A stretch of DNA of 64,000 nucleotides from Psoroptes ovis (Eukaryota; Arthropoda; Arachnida; Sarcoptiformes; Psoroptidae). The translations under genes and the position numbers were made by a program. The DNA is taken from the NCBI GenBank assembly GCA_002943765.1, contig PQWQ01000024.1, positions 498,501-562,500 of the forward strand. Reading direction: 5' to 3'. A model generated the notes under the pieces. It did not search any database. It was not told the DNA's origin and saw only the letters and a program-made list of their open reading frames with translations. Shown here piece by piece: positions 55,308-64,000 of this stretch; position 1 is the stretch's first letter; the number at the start of each line of letters is the position of its first letter.

Positions 55308-58300
55308 AAGTATTTAATGGATCCTAATACTGAATGGATAGCCGAATGCTAATTGAAATCAGAGAAATCATTAATATTTTTTTGGTCGGAAAGTAATCAA
55401 TCAATTTCCAATTGATTTTAATGCAAAAATAATTGATTACTTTTCGACCTAGATCAAAATCCATTAATTCATTTTTGCCAATGAAATATTGAATTTCAAA
55501 TCAATTAAACCAGGGTGAATTTGATTCGTTAAGCGAAATTCAGCACCATAAAAAATAGCCGAACAATCAAAGGGGTGTAACCAAGGGGAAAAACCACCAA
55601 CAAAAGCATCTGATTACTTAGTGACACATGAATATGGGCATGGGGAGCCATTTCAAAGGCAGAATTATGCAGGGAAAAAGGGAAAAACAAATTCCAACCG
55701 AACCAAATCACTAATCACAGCAACACACATGGACCGTTGCCATTGAAAATTATTGATCGAAAATCAATGTCAAAAAACTCTTTATTTACATCTTATCTGC
55801 CTCAATTCAAATGTAATCAAAATACACTTTGATTACACATTTAAATACACATACACATTTACATTCATAAACAAAATATCAAGTTGTCCGAAAAGTTCAT
55901 TCGGCTTGATCGAATAAAGTTGCCGCATGAAAATCGGCCAAAACTTTTCGGACAACCTAAATACATTTTTGATTGCTCAAAAAAAAAAAAAAAATAATCA
56001 ATTAAAATTAGAATCAATCTTATTAAAATAAACAAACACAAATATAAACACATTTCACAAGCACACTTACACATAACACAATCGCCATTAACCATTAATA
56101 ACCATTAACCATCAATTAAATAAATCAAAGAAATAATCAAAAACAAATCAAAAATAATCAAAGATATCGAAGAAATCACAATTTGAAAATGTCACAAAAT
56201 AAACAAAATGACACAAAACAAACATCTTAATCCATTCATACACTAAAAATTGTACACGAAAATGTATTTCGAATGTTTTCCGATGTTTAAATAGTTAAAA
56301 TAACCAAATTGAATGGCTTAAATTGAATGTCTTAATTATGGTTGATTTGAATGGAAATGACTGATTAAGCGAAAAAAAAATAAATAAATAAATCTGATCT
56401 TAAGCCAAATATATCAAACTAATAGATTTAAGAAGAATAATAAAATACATTGACTAAAATAAAATTATACATAATAAACACAGAATCTATGCATAAATCT
56501 ATTTTAAATCCATTCGAAATCAATTGAAAATTCAAAACACATTACCACATGATATTAATGAATGACAATTCAAAATACAAAATCAATTTTAATTCTTTGA
56601 AAATGTTTAAGGAAAATGACTGATATATGTTGTTGTTTCTGGCATTCGGAAGAATTTCCGAAATCATCATCATCATTTTTCGAATGAAAACTGAACTGAA
56701 TTAATTCGAAATTCGAATCAAAATTCAGACTTAATTCAAATCAGAATAATAAATGATACAATTTCTTGTAGTCAAAGTTATAAATAATCATTTTGGCAGT
56801 CTGAAAAAATAAAATTTTGTTAATTGTTTTACAAATCATTTATTATATCAACGAATATTCATCACACACACCGCCAAAATCCCACCTTCAATCCTTTGAA
56901 TATTTTGATATTTAGAATTTTCAAGCCAGTAAAACACCGAGAACGTGATGGTGACGTTCGAAATTTTTGGCGTTCAAAGCGCTTAGCCCGTGACAGACAC
57001 GGGCATGGAAAGTACTAAAACAAAAGGAATAAAAAATTAAGCGACAGCTCTGAGGCCACTAATTCTAAATAGACTACGACAGTTAAACGGCCTGAATTAG
57101 CCAAAATAATTGAAGAGATGATACTGACACACAGTGATACACACAAATGTTTTCATCAATGTAATTTGATTCCGATGTTGCCCGAACAAAAAAAAAAACT
57201 GACAAAGACTATTCAATTCAATTCTAGTCAATTCTTCAATATTCACTAATATATTTGGATGCCAAAAAACAATTAGCGAGAATACATTGAAATGGCAGCG
57301 AATACAGTTCTAGGAATACACTTTTTCTACGAAATATTCTGGCGAATATTCTGTACATCAACAAACAAAGATAATAATCGAAAATTGAAATTAAATTAAC
57401 CAGAAATTTAAATTGAAAAAAAATTTGATATTTTGGCCTCGAACTTGAAAAATTTCGAATGTTTTCGTTTGTTCATATGCTCATTTGTCTGTTTGTGTTT
57501 GTTCTGGGCGACTAATTGCATTTAATTCTAATTGATTCACAAAAACAATTATATTTTGAATTATACAATACGTCTATTAAACAGTTCATATTTGTAACAA
57601 ATTAAATTAAAAATTAGGAAAACTCATTCGAAAACACTGGAATTCGAACGAAATTCAGGAAAATTTAACCGGAATGAAATGAAAATTAGACAATTTCGAA
57701 TTAAATTTGACAATTATCATTCTTACCAGCCATTCGAGAATAACTGAATGGCTAAGAAATAAAACTAAGATGCAGATTCATCTTTGTATATGAACAAATA
57801 AATAATTCATTCAATCATTCACTCACTCATTCAAAGGGTCATTAATTATTAATTCCTACCAGAGGAACTTTATTCAAAGGATCCGTGGATTCTTGGGTCC
57901 GAAATCCATTGAATCAGCAAATTCAATGATAAATTTGAGACTCTAAGATCAACGATAGAGGACTTACTTGGATATAAAAACATATGATTATTGCTGTTGA
58001 CAATTGTCGTGGTCGCTGAATTTGAACTTGAACCTGAACCACCACCAGAACCGCTTGACATTAACAAATTTGATGTTGTTTGGTGGATGGCCGCTATACT
58101 TTCACGCCGCCGGCGATATAATTCCATATTTGTAGGTGTCGCTGGTGATTGATGATGATGATGATGATGATAATAAAGATGATGAGGATTATGAGGGTGA
58201 TTATGATGTGAATGGTGATAAAGGCCAGAATTGAATAAATTACAATTAACAATTGACTGGGATGATGACCCGATGCCAGCGCCACCACCACCACCACCAC

Positions 58301-58850
58301 TACTATTAACACTAGTATTTGATTGATTCGACAATTGTCGTGCAAAATTTGCACGTGCACGAATCCGTTGCATATGGGTCGAAACATAATTTAAATCATC
58401 CATATTCCATAGATGGTGTCCACCACCACCAGCAGCAGCGCCACCTGTACCCGCAGCGCCACCACCATGATGCTGAGTATGATTCGAATGATATGTTTGA
58501 TTCGATTGCTGATTGTTGGTGGTGGTTGGTGAACCATCAACATTATCGACATTATTATCATCGGCGATATTACTTGTCGATGATGAAGATACTTGTAATG
58601 ATTGAGATGTAACTAAATGAGGTGTGGTAAATGTGGTAGATGTCGCTGCTGTAGCGGTAGAGGTTTTAACCGATGAATCTACGGCAACTGTTTGAGATCT
58701 TGCGAACGATTTTTGATTCATTTTTATTGATTGTGCAGCAGCCGCATCAGCTGTTGTTGTTGTTGATAAGTGCTCATTCGATGATAACAAAGTGGATTGT
58801 TGTTGATTCGATTGTTGTTGTTGTGGAGATTTTGATGGTGAATTCGACAT
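43530..58850 (-). CDS. MAST: Microtubule-associated serine/threonine kinase (MAST family), eight exons
   Basis: MAST kinases are AGC-family Ser/Thr kinases with a C-terminal PDZ domain, linked to the cytoskeleton and PTEN-type partners. Exons: 58850-57968, 52077-51944, 49707-49505, 49443-49364, 49295-49081, 48986-48162, 48085-45206, 45143-43530 (stop TGA). Total 6834 nt, 2277 residues; every phase agrees. N-terminal signatures: NLVRIRNSLRGQSAPSL, TSTSPTMPRSPLPQQ, SPIDSPRNMSP, GRRWSVASLPSSGYGTNTP. The MAST-specific pre-kinase domain ends SRPARLLECLEFDPEEFY. The kinase (about 922-1195) has Lys951 in AMKK, HRDLKPDN with Asp1045, DFG at 1063 and VDWWSLGIILYEF. It is followed by the family tail FSSCSPRYHRVYSR. 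The PDZ domain (about 1665-1760) spans the last intron. The rest is Ser/Thr/Asn-rich and presumably disordered. Longer than most vertebrate MASTs because of these linkers. Confidence 0.95.
45206..48085 (-). CDS. MAST: MAST exon 7 (kinase domain and most of the PDZ domain)
   Basis: A single 960-codon exon. It starts CREKSPTSAKHLCILIRKLL and SRPARLLECLEFDPEEFY, contains the complete kinase domain and C-terminal tail, a 470-residue Ser/Thr/Asn-rich linker, and the PDZ domain up to SEPIQGLLHHQ. Catalytic Lys, HRD and DFG residues are intact, so the enzyme is predicted active. Confidence 0.97.
48162..48986 (-). CDS. MAST: MAST exon 6 (MAST pre-kinase domain, first part)
   Basis: Begins SQCSSQEKIHQ, matching the MAST SSCSSQEKLHQL motif. 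A His/Gln/Asn-rich insert follows, then RPRSRSLSSPIRSP and the helical pre-kinase domain (KFIDDQMKMEFDHDIASDAV, FAHHQVVGLAKDCV, YFYEMYENLEKLL). Donor GTAAG, phase 0. Confidence 0.95.
49081..49295 (-). CDS. MAST: MAST exon 5
   Basis: Encodes SPIDSPRNMSPFNHFSF, an Asn-rich insert, then GRRWSVASLPSSGYGTNTP, near-invariant in MAST kinases. Donor GTGAGT, phase 0. Confidence 0.95.
49364..49443 (-). CDS. MAST: MAST exon 4
   Basis: Short exon reading RCSTTRKSFLQTSTSPTMPR, then SPLPQQ: the MAST motif (C-TSNRKSL...TSPTLPRPHSPL). The longest open frame here is a different, incorrect one; phase and homology pick this frame. Acceptor AATAG, donor GTATG. Confidence 0.92.
49505..49707 (-). CDS. MAST: MAST exon 3
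   Basis: From acceptor CTACAG at 49709-49708 the exon reads KEGSSSSLTSLSSSS, then Gly/Ala-rich sequence to CCPRRLQ. Joined to exon 2 it mimics the vertebrate order QSAPSL...KELSLPRRG. The same frame is open up to an ATG at 49821, which may be an alternative start. Donor GTGAGT, phase 2. Confidence 0.82.
49708..51943. other. MAST: MAST intron 2
   Basis: About 2.2 kb, AT-rich, with AC microsatellite at 51255-51272 and TG/CA-rich patches. No miniature element seen. Its last part (49708-49821) is an open continuation of exon 3 that could serve as an alternative first exon. Confidence 0.65.
51255..51272. repeat. AC microsatellite
   Basis: Short AC run in MAST intron 2. Confidence 0.9.
51944..52077 (-). 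CDS. MAST: MAST exon 2
   Basis: Acceptor AATAG, donor GTAAG. It contains NLVRIRNSLRGQSAPSL, a strong MAST N-terminal signature (vertebrate forms read NLVRMRNQ-LGQSAPSL). Confidence 0.92.
52780..52858. mobile_element. mariner-type miniature element, class 3
   Basis: TTAGGTTGTCCGAAAAG left; CTTATCGGACAATCTA right; MAST intron 1. Confidence 0.85.
53188..53270. mobile_element. mariner-type miniature element, class 2
   Basis: TTAGGTTGTCCGAAAAG left; CTTTTCGGACAACCTA right, running straight into an ATT microsatellite. Confidence 0.87.
53268..53295. repeat. ATT microsatellite
   Basis: ATT/TTA run directly abutting the right end of the miniature element at 53188-53270. Confidence 0.9.
55274..55304. 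repeat. poly(A) run of 31
   Basis: Homopolymer in MAST intron 1. No target-site duplication or retroelement body is recognisable next to it. Confidence 0.95.
55383..55450. repeat. fold-back with GGTCGAAAAGT ends, copy 3
   Basis: TTGGTCGGAAAGTAATCAAT at the left and ATTGATTACTTTTCGACCTA at the right form a near-perfect stem around a short AT loop. Confidence 0.7.
55879..55961. mobile_element. mariner-type miniature element, class 2
   Basis: TCAAGTTGTCCGAAAAG left; CTTTTCGGACAACCTAA right. The rightmost copy in the window. Confidence 0.86.
57968..58850 (-). CDS. MAST: MAST exon 1 (N-terminal low-complexity)
   Basis: ATG at 58850 with an in-frame TGA upstream and no intervening acceptor, so this is a genuine start for this exon. 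294 codons plus one base; Ser, Gln, Gly and His runs with an ordered island YVSTHMQRIRARANFARQLS. Donor GTAAG. It joins exon 2 in phase 1. Assignment to MAST rests on phase and neighbourhood. Confidence 0.8.
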
Positions 58851-61800
58851 GTTTTTAATAATAATCGTAATTAACGATGATAATCATTGATTATTATGAC
58901 ACCAATTAATTGATTAAACAATTAATCAAATCATTAATTGATTCAGATAACAATCTTGAAAAATTTTGATTAATCAATCAATCAATTAATCGATTGATCG
59001 ATAGATCGGTAGCAATATTAATGATGATAATAAATCATAATACAATACGGCTGATTGATTAATGATCAATGATAAATGATCGAAACAATACAAAATGGGA
59101 AAAATCAATAATTGATATCGATAATTATATTATTGAACAATCAATTGATCAATCAATACAATCAATAATCAATGATCAAATTTATTGCTTAATCATCATT
59201 GATTCATTCGATCAATCGATAATTGTTTTTTCATTGTTTTAAGATTTTATACATATTTTTGATATGATATTAATGATATAATCGATATTGATTGATATCA
59301 ATACAATTATATTTAATTTCATTGAGTATTTCCGATGATGATGATGATTGATATTCAATAATTAATATTGAATTAATTGATACAATCGATTAATTGAATC
59401 GAATTATCAACAATAAAATAATACTTAATTACATTCGATTAATTGATGACATTTGACCTTTTGAAGAATTATTCATTCATTCGTAATTATTAATTATGAT
59501 TCAAAGCTTTTAAAACTTTCGAAACTTTTGAAATTGATCTCATTGGTTGATCAATTGAATTAATCTTGATAAATTGATTAAATGAGTGAATAATTGAAGA
59601 TGATAATAATTAATAATGATTGATTTCATTTGAAAAGCATATCATATCATGTGAATTCAACCATTGATGATAATAATGATAATTGATAAGATAATCTTTT
59701 CAAATTTGAAATAGAATTTCTCGAAGAATTTCAATATTCAATTCAATTTATATATGGGAAAAAATTTCGATTCATATTTTGAAACATTTGCGTGAAGGTA
59801 TTCCATTTGAAAAAAGGTATTAATATCACCAAATATCACCTGGTCTGTTTGTTTCAGTATTAATTCGATATTTCCAATTTGATACCCGAAAAATAATCGC
59901 CGACATTTACGTAAAGGCATTAAGCACATTCATTGATTACATTTGTATCAATATTCTCATATATTCTCATATATCAGTCTTATATTCTCTCATATATCAA
60001 TTTCAATCGAATTTTTGAAATGTTTGTCGAATATTTTGTCAGTATTAATACCCCTGAAATGTCGTCTTCGATTGTTGTTGATGCTGTTGATGGGCTCAAA
60101 ATTGGAATATTCGGATTACGTCTTTGTTGGATGGTTGCTGTTGTTGTTCGGTGTTGTTGATGGTCAACACAAAGGTATTATCAGAAATGGTACAATGCTG
60201 ACGAATAAGACTCGTTTGGTTCTTTAAGACTGGAATATTCTTGAAAAATAATTATCAATTTATGGGAAGAAAACCTTAAAAATCTTCAAGAAACGTTGAA
60301 GCTATAGTCTTTGAAATGAGTTAAAGTAAATAATCGTGAAAATATTGTTCGAAATACATATTTATCTTCATTGATTTGTCAAAATCAATAATAATCAAAT
60401 GTATTGAAACATAATCATTGACAAATATTCGGGTAATAAACAATAAACAAACAAACAAACAAATCATATCATATCATTGTTATATCTTGACGCAATTGAT
60501 CATATATCATCGATAAATACATATGTATGAATACATTAGATTTGATGAATATATGAATATATGATGAATACAAATTGATGATCATATCATTCATTCAATG
60601 CATTCAGACACATTTCAGGGTTTGAAAACAATAATAAACAATGAAATATATTAAAATATGTATGCATATACGACGACGACGAAACTCGATGAAACTCGGC
60701 GATGATTTACTCGGTATTTCAAAGTATTTCGTATAAAGTATTTTGATTTCTTTTGTTTTTTCTTCAGTAAGCTTTTAGCCAAGAAATTGTTGTATTCTTA
60801 AAGATGATATTCTTAAAGATATTCTTAGCATTGATTCATTCAATCATTCGTTCATCTTACATTCATTTCATTGGATATATAAGCATATATGTCTTCGTAT
60901 GATTCTTCTTTGAATTCTTATGTCTTCGTATTCGTCTTATTCTTGTTCTTCGTCGTTGAATTCTTATTAATTCTTCGTTGAAATATTCGTCGTATTATTT
61001 CTAAGACAAATTACACAATAACAAAATGAATGAATGAATGAATGAAATGCGAATGAATCAATGGTAATGAATTTGAATGGCTGGTATTTTAAATAATTGA
61101 AATTGATTTCAATGATGATGATTATAATGATGATGAATTATCAATAATCTTAATAAGGAATCATATTAATAAGGATCATATTAATAGGTATCAATGACGA
61201 TATTCATTTCTTTCAATGTTTATATTCATCATTTACTATTCACCATTATTATTATTGATTCACGAGCATTAATTCAACATCATCATCATCATAATCATAA
61301 CTATCGAAACGCATGATAACTCGAACGTATTTGATTATGTCAAATTATTGAAGAATAATAATAGAATGAATGGCAATATATATTGTTTATATATTAATGG
61401 AATTCTTTGATATTAATTCAACGATAATTCTTTGCGCCATAGGTATAAACACACATATATATATATTCTTGAGACATTTTTCTTCACTTCATAGATTCAT
61501 ATATATATAAAATCATAATTTATGATGATGCATATAAAAACGTCAAATTCTTATGATGATCATCATTCGATGATTATTAGTATTCTTGATATTGCGACAA
61601 TGATTATGCTTTGAAGCAAAGATTCTATGATTCTTTCAGCAGCCGTATATCTGTGTATTCGATTCATAGATTTATATTCGAGTTCTTCATTATTTCAACT
61701 ATTTTTCATTATTTTCAATGCAAAAAAAACATGTAAAATCATTTTGGAGATATTCAATCAATCTATATATCTATGAATGTAAACACACTTAAATATAAAT

Positions 61801-63893
61801 AAATAAAAGTGTGTGTGTGTGTGTTTCTATGGGTTACATAATCATGATCATAATAATAATAATATAAAACATGTATTTATGATGGAAACAATATGTTATT
61901 TCGCAATTATTTTTTCATTTTATTTATCTATAAATCAGTCTTCAAAATTGTATACACAAAATAATAATGCATAAATAATGACTCAATAAAATGGAACATA
62001 AAAATATATGAGAAAATACCGCAATATGATGTCAGATGATGGTAGTTGATTCATGTTTATATATATATATATTTGAATATATATATGATGTATATATCGA
62101 AATATATATTATCGTCAATACATTTATATTCAACTATATATATAAATGAATATATCTATTCTGATCTCCAATCACCACTATTTTCAGTGCTTTTATTAAA
62201 TGAATGTTTTTGTCATTTTTTATTCGATTTCATTCATTCATTTGCACGTATATATACTTATATATATATATATATAGAAATGTATATATTCATATATATA
62301 CAAGCACATATATATAGAATATATACATGAATATATATATAGACATGTTACATATGAATATATTTGATATATAGATGGTTTTTGTTTACATTTTTTTTTT
62401 TTTTTTTTTTTGAATATTTTCGAAAACTCATTGAAGCATTGAAATAGAAGAGGGGAAAAATTAAAAAGTACAGCCATCTGTCGTTGAAATTGTCAACTGT
62501 TTAGTATTAATTTTATGCAAAAGATGGTAGCACTTTTGATTTTTTTTCGAATGAAAAAAAAAATTTGAAAATTTTGCCGAAAAAATTGCGGGAAAAATAT
62601 TTTTTTCACAAAACTTTTGAAAAAATTTTCAAAATTGGGGGTATGATTCAGAATAAATTTCAAACATTATTATCTTTATTCATCCCAAAAGACAAGTAGA
62701 TTTTTAGATAATTATCTCATATATATAATCAAGGTGTTTACATAGTCACATTATTTTCATTTAATTTTGTCAAAGATTTAATGAATGTGTTTATTATCAA
62801 TTGTTATGTGAATCAAATTTTTTTAGAATTTTCAAATTTTAGAAATTATTACAAATAATAATAATAATGATAATGATGAATGACAATAAATAATTTTTTA
62901 AAAAAAATCAATGAATATAAATTATAAATTTTGTATTGTATCGTATCATTGTTGTTGTTGTTATTTGTATTGTAAATCAAATGAATTATAATTTTTATGA
63001 ATTGATGAATTATTATTGTAATTTTATAAATAATATAAATATCATTTTTTTTAAAAAATGTATGTGTTTCACAATAATCATTTGAAAAATGAAATTCCGA
63101 TGAATTAATTGCCACAAATTTAAATATATAATTCAAATATGATAATAAATAGAATCAATAGTATTTGTTTTTTGAATCAAAATGATTCATAAATCAAATT
63201 GATTCATAAATCAAATCGTGTAATTGTGTATCATAGATTGTGTAAAGTGTATCAATCAATCATTTGGGCCGATTATCTGTGTATTTGTATCTGTCGGTGT
63301 ATGTTTAAGTGTATAAACATCGATTATTCAGGAAAGCCAATGGAAATCAAATATTTGCATTGTTCAGGTATATGCATTAGCGTTCAGAAATTCAGATGAA
63401 ATATATGACGTATTCACGTGTATGTCTTTGGGTATGTCTCTGTCTGTGTATGTATCAATTTTAAATATGAAATCAATGATGAAAGGTTATAGATGAAAGA
63501 TAATATTGAATCAATTCAATGAATATCCAGATTCAAATGTATAAATTTATATCACAAACAAACGTAGAAAGATAATGAATGAGAGAGAATTAATGAAAGC
63601 AAAAAACACACTTGGTATTTGAATCAATCGTATATTCATTTGATCTGAACGGAGATGTTGATGATGATGATCGTGATATCAATATGATAATGATAATATC
63701 GACAAATTATTGAGTGAAATCAATGATGACATGATCATTTGAATGATGATTTATTTACGATTATTTAATCTGCTGCTGTTTGATGATGATTTCTTCGAAC
63801 ATCTAAATGATCGTTTGATCACGGGTCATGGTTAAAAATTAAGAAATGAATCAATTAATTCAGATATGATCAACTATAATCCCGAAAACATAC
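58851..63893. other. MAST upstream region
   Basis: About 5 kb of AT-rich DNA with many ATATAT stretches (62045-62345), a TG repeat (61809-61824) and no miniature elements. On the minus strand, 60060-60185 has a short Gln/Thr-rich open stretch with no clear acceptor or ATG; I do not call it a gene. The MAST promoter should lie here if 58850 is the first coding exon. Confidence 0.55.
62045..62345. repeat. TA-rich microsatellite cluster
   Basis: Many short TATATA runs separated by GAATATAT and CATATAT words. Low complexity, no gene. Confidence 0.85.
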
Positions 63894-64000
63894 CTTGTAG
63901 TTGATGATTTACCATGATTCGATGATTCTGGTTGCGACTGCTGCTGGTCATTATTTTCATGGTCCGAATCATCGTTGCGGTCATCGTTATCATCACCATG
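63894..64000 (-). CDS. partial coding-looking exon, gene unknown
   Basis: On the minus strand the last 107 bases are open and end at a good donor (AAG followed by GTATG). One frame reads DDNDDRNDDSDHENNDQQQ, then SQPESSNHGKSSTT: acidic and Gln-rich, like local coding sequence. A second frame is also open. It may be the 3' end of an exon of another gene or an alternative 5' exon of MAST. Only the second frame (phase 1) could join MAST exon 2. Confidence 0.4.

Larger units (their letters stand above)
52078..57967. other. MAST: MAST intron 1
   Basis: About 5.9 kb with three miniature elements (52780-52858, 53188-53270, 55879-55961), a GGTCGAAAAGT-type fold-back (55383-55450), a TTA repeat (53268-53295) and a run of 31 A (55274-55304). 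No coding exon supported. Confidence 0.65.

Noticed and set aside
1275..55961. A mariner transposase gene inside the window
   Set aside because: No frame shows a DD(34-37)D/E-type catalytic region or helix-turn-helix of a transposase, and the elements are too short to code.
1..64000. tRNA, rRNA or CRISPR array
   Set aside because: No tRNA-like cloverleaf with a TTCRANNC loop, no rRNA-like sequence, and no array of evenly spaced identical repeats with unique spacers was seen.

Overview
The window looks like nuclear DNA of an arthropod, most likely an astigmatan mite (family-level inference only). It is very AT-rich and full of short repeats. The proteins are rich in Gln, Asn, His and Ser runs. 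Introns fall into two groups, about 60-130 bp and 1.5-9 kb. Every convincing gene is on the minus strand.

From left to right: 1-493 holds the first two exons of the 26S proteasome ATPase subunit PSMC2/Rpt1, which runs off the left edge. 1649-25776 is a nine-exon stac gene (C1 zinc finger plus SH3 adaptor, 905 residues as modelled). 36181-42041 is a four-exon DBT gene (branched-chain alpha-keto acid dehydrogenase E2, 574 residues). 43530-58850 is an eight-exon MAST kinase gene (2277 residues as modelled). 63894-64000 is one coding-looking exon end of an unidentified gene or of an alternative MAST 5' end. I joined all exons by hand and checked that the reading phase agrees at every junction. 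The four genes share no pathway: they act in protein degradation, muscle or neuronal calcium-channel adaptation, mitochondrial branched-chain amino acid breakdown, and cytoskeleton-associated kinase signalling.

The large introns and intergenic gaps are dominated by non-coding repeats. I count 45 copies of a roughly 80-bp mariner-type miniature element with TA target sites, in three internal classes. Two 147-bp elements with TTAA target sites look like piggyBac-type miniature elements. Other repeats are a 44-bp satellite of about 25 units inside stac intron 4, a 292-bp tandem duplication bounded by miniature elements, a 28-bp minisatellite, a perfect 48-bp palindrome in DBT intron 1, and a second fold-back family. 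No transposase gene is visible, so all these elements would have to be moved by enzymes encoded elsewhere.

I found no tRNA, rRNA or CRISPR array. No new multi-gene system is evident. The most unusual content is the density, hybrid ends and arrangement of the miniature elements.
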